The notes beneath the pieces were generated by a model that did not search any database, was not told where the DNA came from, and worked only from the letters and a program-made list of their open reading frames with translations. The position numbers were made by a program, and so were the translations under genes. This document shows, in pieces, positions 25,892 through 35,400 of a stretch of DNA of 64,000 bases (position 1 is the stretch's first letter; each line of letters starts with the position of its first letter). This DNA comes from Chitinophaga sp. H8 (GTDB lineage Bacteria; Bacteroidota; Bacteroidia; Chitinophagales; Chitinophagaceae). The DNA is taken from contig NZ_JBEXAC010000003.1 of assembly GCF_040567655.1 (NCBI RefSeq), positions 248,001-312,000 on the forward strand. The letters are read 5' to 3'.

Positions 25892-27064
25892 ATGACTAAA
25901 GTTTTTTTAAAGAAAAAAATCCAGAACAGGGTGTTGCAAGGACATCCCTGGATATTTGGGAATGAAGTGGGGGAGATACAGGGGCCTGTGGAAGCTGGTG
26001 ATATAGTAGATGTATTTACCCACCAGGGCTTCTTTGTGGGCCGGGGGTACATTAATCCCCAGTCACAGATCCTTGTACGCCTGCTGACCCGTGATAAAAA
26101 TGAAATAATTGATGCGGCATTCTTTCACCGCCGCTTACAGAAAGCCTGGGATTATCGCCGGAAGCTGGGATATGTGGAAAACTGCCGCCTGATATTTGGG
26201 GAAGCGGACGATATGCCGGCATTAATCATTGATAAATTCAATGATTACTTTGTATTACAAACCCTGGCGATGGGGATGGATAAGTGGAAGGGCGCTATTG
26301 TGGATGCTTTGCATAAAATATTCTCCCCTAAAGGCATTTATGAGCGGAATGATGTGCCTGTAAGGGAACTGGAAGGGCTGAGCCAGCAAAAAGGTTTTCT
26401 AAGCGATGCTTTTGATACCAATATCATCATCAATGAAAACGGGCTGCAATTCCATGTGGATATCGAAAATGGTCAGAAAACCGGCTATTTTCTCGATCAG
26501 CAGGACAATCGCCGGGAAATTGAACGTATTGTAAAAGGAGGAGATGTATTGGAAGCCTTTTGCTATACGGGGACCTTTTCCTGTCATGCAGGGTTTTATG
26601 GGGCTAAGAGCGTACTCGGACTGGATATCTCAGAACATGCGGTCAATACTGCCCGCCGCAATGCCCAGCTCAATAACCTGCAGGATATCTGCAAATTTGA
26701 AGCAAGGAACGCATTTGATGCACTGAAACAGTGGACTAAAGAGGAGCAGAAGTTTGATGTGGTGATCCTGGACCCACCGGCATTTACCAAAAGCAGGGAA
26801 AATATCTCCAAAGCAGTAACCGGCTATAAGGAAATCAACCTGCGTGGTATGAAGCTGCTGAAACCGGGTGGTTTCCTGGTAACGGCTTCCTGTACCAATC
26901 TGGTGCCTCCGGCACTGTTCCTGGAAACGATTGACCAGGCTGCCAGGGATGCTAAAAAGCGGTTAAGACAGGTTACTTTTCAAACACAGGCCAAAGATCA
27001 TCCTATCCTGCGTAATATCGAAAATACTACTTACCTGAAGTTCCTGATTGTAGAAGTATCTTAA
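25892..27064 (+). CDS. RlmI-like 23S rRNA (cytosine) methyltransferase
   Basis: 390 residues. An N-terminal PUA domain (1-75, KVFLKKKIQNRVLQGHPWIF) precedes a central domain and a C-terminal methyltransferase: VLEAFCYTGTFSCHA is the SAM loop, LGLDISEHAVNTARRNAQLN follows, and VILDPPAFTKS (near 290) is the catalytic motif; SCTNLV near 330 contains the probable catalytic cysteine of m5C enzymes. The architecture matches E. coli RlmI (YccW, m5C1962). The gene is transcribed divergently from grpE and has its own terminator. Whether it modifies the same base cannot be told from sequence. Confidence 0.88.
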   Translation: MTKVFLKKKIQNRVLQGHPWIFGNEVGEIQGPVEAGDIVDVFTHQGFFVGRGYINPQSQILVRLLTRDKNEIIDAAFFHRRLQKAWDYRRKLGYVENCRLIFGEADDMPALIIDKFNDYFVLQTLAMGMDKWKGAIVDALHKIFSPKGIYERNDVPVRELEGLSQQKGFLSDAFDTNIIINENGLQFHVDIENGQKTGYFLDQQDNRREIERIVKGGDVLEAFCYTGTFSCHAGFYGAKSVLGLDISEHAVNTARRNAQLNNLQDICKFEARNAFDALKQWTKEEQKFDVVILDPPAFTKSRENISKAVTGYKEINLRGMKLLKPGGFLVTASCTNLVPPALFLETIDQAARDAKKRLRQVTFQTQAKDHPILRNIENTTYLKFLIVEVS

Positions 27065-27093
27065 AAGGAAGGGAATAACAAAAAATAATAAAG

Positions 27094-27131
27094 AATATCT
27101 CACATCAGTAAAAGGTGTGGGATATTTTTTT
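27094..27131 (+). terminator. Intrinsic terminator of the RlmI-like gene
   Basis: AATATCTCACA and TGTGGGATATT form an 11-bp stem with one mismatch pair and are followed by a T run. Confidence 0.75.
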
Positions 27132-27210
27132 ACAGGCTGATAGCCAGGCAGTGGAGAGGAATAGAAGGAAGGGTAATGAAGCTGAAGAACAAGTGATAAA
27201 AATCTCCGGA

Positions 27211-27564
27211 TTACTTTACTACATTGAATTTACCTGATTCTACCAGGTTGCCGCGCTGATCACGTAACTGGAAAATGTATACTCCGCTGTAATAGTTATC
27301 CAGGTCTAAAGCAGTCCTGTTATTCATGTTTTTTACCTGGTCTACTTTCTTTCCCAGAAAATTGTACACAATAAGATCATAAGAGCGGTCGTTATTATGT
27401 TGTTGAATCTGGAAATTGATAGTAGTAGATGCGGGGTTCGGATATAGTTTAACAATTTTGGCTGGCCCCTCCGTTCCAGGTTGAGGGGTAGTCGTTTGCG
27501 CCACGCCAATCAGCGACATGAAGCAAAGAATACATGTAAGAAAGAGGGTAGAGGTTTTCCACAT
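27211..27564 (-). CDS. Small exported protein made almost only of a T9SS type A sorting domain
   Basis: 117 residues: a signal peptide ending near LIGVAQ, about 15 linker residues (TTTPQPGTEGPAK), then a full Por_Secre_tail (IVKLYPNPASTTINFQIQQ, YDLIVYNFLGKKVDQVK, YSGVYIFQLRDQRGNLVESGKFNVVK). That is the C-terminal signal that directs proteins through the type IX system. No passenger domain separates the signal peptide from the tail. It may be a decoy, a degraded large gene, or a small functional protein. Flanking genes are an rRNA methyltransferase (+) and a peroxiredoxin (-). Confidence 0.82.
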   Translation of the reverse strand: MWKTSTLFLTCILCFMSLIGVAQTTTPQPGTEGPAKIVKLYPNPASTTINFQIQQHNNDRSYDLIVYNFLGKKVDQVKNMNNRTALDLDNYYSGVYIFQLRDQRGNLVESGKFNVVK

Positions 27565-27659
27565 AGTACTTAAAGATAAAAATTTATTCGAATATTTCCT
27601 ATTTTTTTGTTAGCTGATTCAGCGTCTTTCAGACACCACTTCCTACGTAAAAATAACAA

Positions 27660-27696
27660 ATGGCGGGCCAAATAGTTGTTCCCGCCATCTTTTTTA
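27660..27696. terminator. Intrinsic terminator downstream of the peroxiredoxin gene
   Basis: ATGGCGGG and CCCGCCAT form a perfect 8-bp stem. On the plus strand a CTTTTTT tail follows; on the minus strand the tail is TTTGTTATTTTTA, sufficient for the peroxiredoxin gene, which ends at 27735. Confidence 0.65.
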
Positions 27697-27734
27697 CATA
27701 AATTTTAACGTTATTTAACGTTTTCCGGATAAGC

Positions 27735-28199
27735 CTAGTTCAGGCTGGCCAGGGTTTGGTGAACTGCTTCAAAATTGGGCAGGTCGCCAGCGCTTTCCAA
27801 CACTTCTGCATATTGTACAACGCCGTCTTTGTCGATCACAAATGCCGCTCTCTTAGATACCCCTTTCAGATCCAGGGCAAATGTTTCATAAAAAGCGCCA
27901 TATGCCTGGGAAGCTTCCTTGTTAAAATCAGATAACAGCGGGAAATTCAATTGCTGCTCTTCCTTGAATTTGCCAAGGGTAAATGGAGAGTCTACGGAAA
28001 TACCCACTACAGCTGCATTGGTATTGTTAAACTGCGCCAGGCTGTCTCTTACACTGCAAAGTTCTTTGGTGCATACGCCGGTAAATGCCATCGGGAAAAA
28101 CAGGATAACCAGGTTCTGCCCTTTAAAATCAGAAAGTGCTACTTTTTGCTTTTCCGTGTTGTATAATGAAAATTCCGGTGCTTTAGTTCCTGTTGTCAT
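27735..28199 (-). CDS. Peroxiredoxin (AhpC/TSA fold, AhpE-like)
   Basis: 154 residues. The active-site block is FFPMAFTGVCTKELCSVRD: the peroxidatic Cys is the first cysteine of VCTKELC, with a second Cys four residues on. The thioredoxin-fold order (APEFSLYN, KGQNLVILFF, VGISVDSPFTLGKF, FPLLSDFNKEASQAYG, KRAAFVIDKDGVVQY) is complete, and length fits single-domain peroxiredoxins of the AhpE or bacterioferritin-comigratory type. It reduces H2O2 and organic peroxides in the cytoplasm. The gene stands alone between the T9SS tail protein and the PorP/SprF group. Confidence 0.9.
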   Translation of the reverse strand: MTTGTKAPEFSLYNTEKQKVALSDFKGQNLVILFFPMAFTGVCTKELCSVRDSLAQFNNTNAAVVGISVDSPFTLGKFKEEQQLNFPLLSDFNKEASQAYGAFYETFALDLKGVSKRAAFVIDKDGVVQYAEVLESAGDLPNFEAVHQTLASLN

Positions 28200-28278
28200 A
28201 TTGCTGATATATTAAAAGTTAAAGCCTAAAGTTAATAAGTATTCAGCATTTCATATAGTACAGATCACAAAACTGCTA

Positions 28279-29310
28279 TCAGAATCTCGGACAGTTCACG
28301 CTTTCCAGGGTAGAGTTCCTGCTGTTGAGGAAGCCTTTGAATACCACAGATACTTCAAATCCCCCAAAAGCCTGGCTGGCAGTACGCAGTTGCGAGATAT
28401 TGGCATCATAGCTCATCCCGATTTCATACTTGTCCATGTCCAGTTTCATGGTAGGTATAATGGCGTCGTTCCATCTCAAAAATACCCCGCCATATATTCC
28501 CCGGGTGGATTCCAATCCCTGGCTTAGTAAGCCATATCCTACCAGGGCACCACCTACATACTCTGAATAAGACCCCTGGTGCAGCTGGTTATACTGGCCG
28601 ATGATCTTTACATTTTCTGAAACAGGTACCGTAATACCGGCATTGAAAGTGATTTTAGGATCCAGCTCTATGCTTTTGTCTTTGTAAAAGGAAATCTTAG
28701 CCCTATTAAAATGGTAGAGGGCGGCGCCGACAAAGTAATTAATGTCTTCTCCGATTACACTGTTGAAACTGAGGCCTACGCCGGCATCCAGGTAAGTATA
28801 TCCTTTCAGGGCCAGCCTTCCCTCTTCCCCGGTGGGGGCCGAAGGGTCAAAGCGCCCGTTGGTATATTGGTTGTTAAAGGTAAGATGGGTAGGGTCGAAT
28901 TGCCGTTGTACCATGCCGCCCATAAAACCCAGTGACAGGAACATGGATTTATCTTCACTGAGTGATTTATGATAATTCACTGCCGGAAAGATCTGGGTAG
29001 CCTGCAGCCTGGAAGTACCTGCACGGTCATATGTTACCTGCAATCCCGTAGTGATAAAGTCGTTTCCCCTTCCTATCGGAAATTTTACTTCCCCGCTTAA
29101 TGTACCGGTTTGATAAGGAATGGTAACACTGTTCCACTGATTGCGGTATACTGCCTGTATCCTGACATCTCCATTGAAGATGCCTATCAATGCAGGATTG
29201 CGGAGTATAGGAGTTTCATAGAACTGTGATAAGTGTATATCCTGAGCGGTCAGGGCAATGGTACATAACATACCCATCACCGTCAGTAATAGTTTACACA
29301 AGGTTTTCAT
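28279..29310 (-). CDS. PorP/SprF family outer-membrane protein (second copy)
   Basis: 343 residues with a signal peptide cut near IALTAQ and the opening DIHLSQFYETPILRNPALIG, then RIQAVYRNQWNSVTIPYQTG. It is the same family as the protein at 11070-12095 but clearly divergent from it. It starts 18 bp downstream of the 950-residue PKD protein, so the pair is co-transcribed and the barrel probably serves that cargo. The end ESVNCPRF resembles the end of the first copy (ICPSF). Confidence 0.9.
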   Translation of the reverse strand: MKTLCKLLLTVMGMLCTIALTAQDIHLSQFYETPILRNPALIGIFNGDVRIQAVYRNQWNSVTIPYQTGTLSGEVKFPIGRGNDFITTGLQVTYDRAGTSRLQATQIFPAVNYHKSLSEDKSMFLSLGFMGGMVQRQFDPTHLTFNNQYTNGRFDPSAPTGEEGRLALKGYTYLDAGVGLSFNSVIGEDINYFVGAALYHFNRAKISFYKDKSIELDPKITFNAGITVPVSENVKIIGQYNQLHQGSYSEYVGGALVGYGLLSQGLESTRGIYGGVFLRWNDAIIPTMKLDMDKYEIGMSYDANISQLRTASQAFGGFEVSVVFKGFLNSRNSTLESVNCPRF

Positions 29311-29328
29311 GTTGGCCAGGTTAAAATT

Positions 29329-32181
29329 TTATCTAAGTAAAGTTACGTTTCCTTGCAATTGAAAAAATTCCTGTGTGTCACAAAATGCTTCCAGGAAATA
29401 AATATATACATCTGCAGGCTGCGCTACTCCTTTGTAGGTTCCATTCCAGCCGGCGCTGATATCATCAATGTTAAATTTTTCGCGCCGGAAAACTTCTTGT
29501 CCCCACCGGTTAAAAATACGAAAGGACTTGATAAAATTAATACCTTTTCCGCGTGGATAAAAAATATCATTTTGCCCGTCTCCATTAGGGCTGAAGGTAT
29601 TAGGAATAAATATCACGTCATGATCACAGATCAGGTCTACTGCTACAACTGCACTCTGCGTACAACCCTCCTGATTGGTAGCTGTAACCGCATAGGAAAT
29701 GGGCTTACGTACCGCTGCATTTACGGAAGGGCAGGTGGTGCAATCCAGGTAATCCGTGGGGGACCAGTCCCATTTGATGACATCTGTACTGGAAGTAGCG
29801 TTTAATTTCACGGTACTACCTACAGTGATCAGCTGGCTTGGGCCGGCACTTACTGTGGGGCGCGCTTTTACGCCTACTTTTACCTGCAGGCTCTGAGAAG
29901 GGCATCCCGGGTCATTGGAGCCGGTTACCGTATACACTATTTCCTCAGTAGGGGTAGTTACAGGATCTGCGATGAGATTATTAGTAAGATAGTTTACAGG
30001 CGTCCAGCTATAGTTTTTGGCGCCTGCGGCGCTTAATTTTACGGAAGACCCTATACATACAGCCGTATCAGGTCTTACAGAGAGCTGTACTTTAGGAACC
30101 ACCTTTACATCTATAGAATCAATTACAGTACATCCATATGCGTTAGTTGACCGTACTTTATAACGTGTGTCGGTAACGGGCCATACCTGTGGCGATATAC
30201 AATCATTGCAACTGATATCGCTGGCAGGCAGCCAATGTACCGCTGCATCTGAAATAGCATCTAATGTAGTACGGTTTCCTTCGCAGATCATCGCATCCCG
30301 GGCTGCAGCATGCACAAAAGGGGTAGGGTTGATAGTAATCGCTTTCGTAATGGAATCCACACAATTACGGGCATCTGTAACAATAAGTTTTACCTGATAA
30401 TCTCCGCTGGAGGAATAACTGGCCGGCACCGGCACCTGCAGGGAGGAGGCAGTGCCATTTCCCAATTGCCATTCCCAGTTAGTAAATGGAATATTGGGGG
30501 ATGTCTGAGAAATGTTGCTGAAGGTAACAGGCTGATTGGCACAGGTACTGCTGGCCAGCGAAAAATCAGCCCGTGGAGCTATTACTTCTACCGCAGCGGG
30601 CTTGTGGATAACATCCGTACAATAGGCGGCATCTTTATACCGGATTTCCAGCTGGTCACTGAATATACCGGTGGTTTCCCATCTTTTGGGAAGGTCTGGC
30701 TGCGTGGTATGTACTACCGTCCCATCACCAAATGTCCAGATGTATTCATCTACCAATACAGCGGGTATATTCAGTACCTTATAGGTAATCTCAGTACCCC
30801 GGCAAATCGTTCTTACCCCATTGTCGAACGCTGCGGTGAAAGCATACAGGGTATGCAAAGCAGTGCTGTTGCAGCTGGTGCCATTTTCCCTGATCGTAAG
30901 TCTTACGGTATACTCTCCTGGTTGGGTATAGGTATGTATAGCATCCTGGGTACTTACCAATGGGCTTTCATCTCCAAAATCCCATTCGTAGGTGGTATTG
31001 GCAGTCATGCTTTTGGAAGTATTGGTAAAGGTGAACTGGTTTTTGTTATCACAGGAACGCGTAAAGGAAAATCTGGCTACCGGGCCATTTACTTCTACTG
31101 CTACAGGAGCACTGCTCGTATAACAACCATTATTCCCTGCCTGCATATTAACGGTAAGTATCCCATTGTCGATGAAGGTATGGCGGATATCATTTTCTAC
31201 TCCTTCTGCAGTGGTGCCGTCTCCGAAATCCCAGCGATAGGTATCTGCATCAACGGCATTGGCCAGCAGGCGTACCGGCTCACCGGCACAGGTAATAAGA
31301 GGAGAAGCCGTAAAGCTCACCTGTGTTGGCGGCTTGCCCGTCCTTACCTGTGCGGGAAAGGTGCGGGTCACCATACATCCTTGTTGGGTGGTAGCAGTAA
31401 GGGTAATATCATAGGTGCCGGTATTGGGATACAGGTGTGTAGCCACAGGTACCGTGGTAGTAAGGGTATTATTATCTCCAAAATCCCAGGCATAACTACT
31501 CACCGGATCATTGATCAGGTTGCCGGAGGTGGCATTCAGCGTAGTATTCAGCGGTGCACAACCGGCGATGGGAGTGCTGATATCCACTTCCGGAAATGCA
31601 ATGCGGATCATCTCTTTTTTAGTAAGCGATTGCGTACACCCATCACTGTTTGTAACATGAAGTGTTACATCAAAAATGCCTTCCCGGGTATAACTATGCG
31701 GCACTGTTGCAGCAGTGGTCGTAACAGGGGCTGTACCATCTCCAAAATCCCAGGTACGGGAAACGGCGCCCACAGTGGCATCCGTGAATACCGGATTATA
31801 AGGCTTACAATGACTGGTCATATTAGCTGAAAAGGTTACTGCAGGTGAATTGCCTACTATCACTTCTTTCCATACGGTGCTGGTACCATTTTCATATTGC
31901 GCTACCAGGGTTACCCGGAAGGTACCGCTGGTAGTATAGGTAATTTGCGGAGCAGCGGTATGCGATGTCCTGCCATCTCCAAAATCCCAGGTATAACCTA
32001 CCGGATTGCCGGTACTGGTATTCTGAAACGTGAGTGTAACAGGGGCACATTGGGAGGCAGGTACTGCAGTATAAGTAAAAACCGCTTGCTGGGCTTTTAC
32101 AATGGCGCTTTGTAATAGCCCCATGGCCAATAGCAGGCAAGGCGGTAACGCCCGTAAACACATTGCCGGAGAGTTTTTCAT
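29329..32181 (-). CDS. Large PKD-repeat secreted protein with T9SS type B C-terminal signal
   Basis: 950 residues with a signal peptide near residue 30. About seven PKD modules carry WDFGDG-type turns (YTWDFGDGRTS, RTWDFGDGTAP, YAWDFGDNNT, YRWDFGDGTT, YEWDFGDES, YIWTFGDGTV, WEWQLGNGTA). Then come three Ig-like modules (VHWLPASDISCNDC and similar), and the gliding-type C-terminal domain (FIPNTFSPNGDGQNDIFYP, FRIFNRWGQEVF, QGNVTLLR). It is exported by T9SS and attached or released at the surface; it resembles large adhesins of gliding bacteria. Repeat element 4 separates it from the 1635-residue protein upstream. Confidence 0.9.
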   Translation of the reverse strand: MKNSPAMCLRALPPCLLLAMGLLQSAIVKAQQAVFTYTAVPASQCAPVTLTFQNTSTGNPVGYTWDFGDGRTSHTAAPQITYTTSGTFRVTLVAQYENGTSTVWKEVIVGNSPAVTFSANMTSHCKPYNPVFTDATVGAVSRTWDFGDGTAPVTTTAATVPHSYTREGIFDVTLHVTNSDGCTQSLTKKEMIRIAFPEVDISTPIAGCAPLNTTLNATSGNLINDPVSSYAWDFGDNNTLTTTVPVATHLYPNTGTYDITLTATTQQGCMVTRTFPAQVRTGKPPTQVSFTASPLITCAGEPVRLLANAVDADTYRWDFGDGTTAEGVENDIRHTFIDNGILTVNMQAGNNGCYTSSAPVAVEVNGPVARFSFTRSCDNKNQFTFTNTSKSMTANTTYEWDFGDESPLVSTQDAIHTYTQPGEYTVRLTIRENGTSCNSTALHTLYAFTAAFDNGVRTICRGTEITYKVLNIPAVLVDEYIWTFGDGTVVHTTQPDLPKRWETTGIFSDQLEIRYKDAAYCTDVIHKPAAVEVIAPRADFSLASSTCANQPVTFSNISQTSPNIPFTNWEWQLGNGTASSLQVPVPASYSSSGDYQVKLIVTDARNCVDSITKAITINPTPFVHAAARDAMICEGNRTTLDAISDAAVHWLPASDISCNDCISPQVWPVTDTRYKVRSTNAYGCTVIDSIDVKVVPKVQLSVRPDTAVCIGSSVKLSAAGAKNYSWTPVNYLTNNLIADPVTTPTEEIVYTVTGSNDPGCPSQSLQVKVGVKARPTVSAGPSQLITVGSTVKLNATSSTDVIKWDWSPTDYLDCTTCPSVNAAVRKPISYAVTATNQEGCTQSAVVAVDLICDHDVIFIPNTFSPNGDGQNDIFYPRGKGINFIKSFRIFNRWGQEVFRREKFNIDDISAGWNGTYKGVAQPADVYIYFLEAFCDTQEFFQLQGNVTLLR

Positions 32182-32227
32182 AGGTATTACTGGATATGAA
32201 GCACAAATTACGAAAAAAAAGCATGTA

Positions 32228-32459
32228 AAATAGCTGTTAGCAGTTAGCCTTTAGCTTTTAGCTTCGAAAGGTGAGGCTGCGTGGGATATTTTAAAGCTTC
32301 GAGCGATGAGTCATGAGCTTCGAGCCACTATGTAAATTGAAACCATCCGCTACTAGCTTCGCTCAAAAAGCTCGAGGCTAGCAGCTCATAGCTCACAGCT
32401 CTTCTCCCTTTTCGGTGGCTTGCCTGCTAAAAGCTACTAGCTAACAGCTAAAAGCTCTA
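32228..32459. repeat. Inverted heptad-repeat element 4, with a nested second stem
   Basis: The outer arrays are TTAGC units at 32231-32262 and GCTAAN units at 32425-32456. A second inverted pair is nested inside: GAGCGATGAGTCATGAGC on the left and the related CTCGAGGC/GCAGCTCATAGCTCACAGCTC units on the right. The right end supplies the stop codon (TAG, minus) of the 1635-residue protein. It separates the two giant PKD genes. Confidence 0.8.
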
Positions 32460-35400
32460 CTTCAGTAACGTCACATTGCCCCGTAATACAAACGATTCAT
32501 TGGTATCACATACCAGTTCGGCATAGTATACAAATACATCCGGATTGAGCAGCGTGCCTTTGAAGCGGCCATCCCATCCAAAAGAAGGATCTTCGATATT
32601 AAAGTTTCCCTTTTCAAAAACCAGTTGTCCCCAACGGTTATAGATGCGGAATACATTTACACGCTGAATGCCTTTACCACGGATATAGAAAATATCGTTT
32701 TGCCCGTCATTATTAGGGGTAAAGGTATTAGGTAAAAAAGCGGCGCCGGACTGGCAAACCATTTTAATGTTGATCTCATCCATACTGAAACAGCCGTATT
32801 GGTTAGTCGCAGTGACATGATAGGTGACAGACGTTTTAGGGGTAACGACCGGCGTCAAACAATCCGTGCAACTGAGCCCTGTTTGCGGCAGCCATTCCAG
32901 TTTGGTAATATCCGGACTGCCTTGCGCGGGTATACGTATTTCTGAACCTACGGGTGCCATAATATCCGGTCCGGCATTAATTACGGGGCTGGGGTTCACG
33001 GTTACGGTTACGAGAGCAGTATCCGTAAAACATTTGTCGGTACCATAACCCACTACCTGGTAGGTAGTAGTGGAAACGGGGCTGGCCACAGGATTGGCAA
33101 CATCGGGTTTGTCAAGGCCCGTAGCCGGTATCCACAGGTAGCTGGTAGCTCCGCTGGCACTGAGCCGGGCATTCCTGCCTTCACAGATAGTAGCACCTGT
33201 AGCCGTTGTCTGGTGTGGCTGGGATACCTGTATATGCACTTCATCTTCGCGCTTGCAGCCAAACTGGCTTTCTGCCAGCACACGGTATACGGTGTCTGTC
33301 AGCGGGTTTACTTTGGGAGACACACTGTGGATATCCGAAATATTGTAGTCGGTCCAGGTAACGGTTGTACCCGCGGCAGTGTTGGCCTGCAGTTGCAGCG
33401 TTTCTCCCCGGCATATTGTTGTAAGTTTCGGGCTGGCATTAAGTGTTGGGAAAGGATGCACCATAATGGTGGCATCTGCCACTGAAGGACAGTTGCCACT
33501 GGCATTCCGTATTTCCAGATGTACAGGTGTATTGCCAGGCTGATCAAAAGCAAAGCTGGGTGGTACTTCCACCGGATAGGTTTTATCAGTGCCTACCGTC
33601 CACATCCATTTGGTATCAGGCAGGTTTTTATCATCCTTACCGGTCAGCTGTACACTTGCGCCTTCACAAAGCGGAGATACAGGCATGATCCGGGCCAAAG
33701 GTTTTGGCTCAATGAGAACCGGCAGGGTTGTTTCATTCGTACAGCCATAACTGCTGGTAGTAATCAGCTTTGCCTGGAAAGTATTCACCTCATCGTAGGT
33801 AAAGCTGGGATTGGGCGAAGTGCTCACATCATCATTTCTGCCGGGAATACCAAAATCCCAGGCATAGGTCATAGGCAGTCCCAGCTGGTCCTGCGTAAGG
33901 CTTTTGCTGTTATCTTTGAAATTGACTACACCACCATCGCAGGCCTGGGAGGCATCTACGGTAAATGCTGCCGTTACCTTGTCGGCAATGATTTTATCAT
34001 CACCTAATGCTGCCACCCGGCAGCCATCAGCATCTTCCAGGATCAGCCTGGGATAAAAGATACCTGGTTTCGTATAGGTATGTGCAGGAGCGATAGGTGT
34101 GCTGGTGGTTTCAAATGGTTCCCCATCTCCAAAATCCCAGATGTATTTTACTGCATCCGTTACGCCTTGTGATTGCAGCACACCCGCCATGGGTACACAG
34201 CCGGTAGCAGGGCCGGCAGTAATGCGTCCATCAGGGCCTTTGATAGTAATGGCAGTGGGCTGGCTGGTGCTTTTACAACCGCCCAAACCGGTTACTTCCA
34301 GTACTACATTGTACGTGCCCGGCCGGATATAATTATGGGAAGCGTCTACGTCTGTACTGCTGCTGCCATCGCCCAGGTCCCACAATACTTTATCATAACC
34401 GGTAGAGGTGTTCGTAAACTTCAGATTTACCGGCGGACAGGATTCTCCGGGGGTAGGGGCGGTAAAAGCGGCTTTAGGATCAGGTACTTTAATGTATCCC
34501 GCCATTTTGCTCACCGCTTTACAGCCTACCGGATTGGTAACCGTCAGTTGCACATCATAAGTGCCTGGCTGCGTATATTGCTTTTGTGGCTCGGCCTGGC
34601 TGCTGGTGGTGCCATCGCCAAAATCCCAGGCATAGGTAAGTGGTGCCGTAACGGAGAAATTGGAAAAAGTATAGCTGGTATTTAAACAAAAGACATCCGT
34701 GGGGGCACCGAAAGCCGCTTTTACCACCGCAATGGGAACATTACGTTTGATGGTAGACGCACAACCATTGGCATCCTGTACCGTAAGTGCTACGGGAAAT
34801 ACTTTCATGTCATTAAAAGCGTGTACCAGGCTGGGGGTTGGTGTGGTGAAGGTTACGGGAGAGGTACCATCTCCAAAATTCCATACCCAGGAGGTAATAC
34901 TGGTACCGCTGCTGGCGGTTGACTGATCCTTAAAGGTGATTTCATCGCCCTCACAGTTGCGGCCTTCAAATGCAAAGGCTGCCTTTACGCCATGTACATC
35001 GATACTGACCGTTGGTGAGCTGATCCAGCACAAATTCTTATCCTGCACTTCCAGTGCTGCGGCATAAGTGCCTGCCTGTGTATAGATATGTGACCAGCGG
35101 ACATCCGGATTGGATTTATCCGGAACAATATAATCTGTTACACCATCTCCCCAGTTAATACGGTATACCCTCAGATTGTTATAGTTGCCCGGCACAATGG
35201 AAGCTTTTACCGTATTGCCCATACAGGCTTTATCCTGATCCAGTTTGAGTACAGGCTTTTCATCTATCACCAGTACTTCTGCACCACGTACAGAGGTACA
35301 ACTGCCATTATCGATGGTTAAGGTTACATTGTACAATCCGGGAGCGGCAAAAGTATGTGAAGGGCTTGGAAGATCGGAGGTGGTGCCATCCCCAAAATCC

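Noticed and set aside
30310..31830. Long open frame (506 codons) on the plus strand, opposite the 950-residue PKD protein
   Set aside because: It lies wholly antisense to a gene with clear PKD and T9SS signal domains; its product has no recognisable domain and mirrors the codon repetition of the PKD modules.
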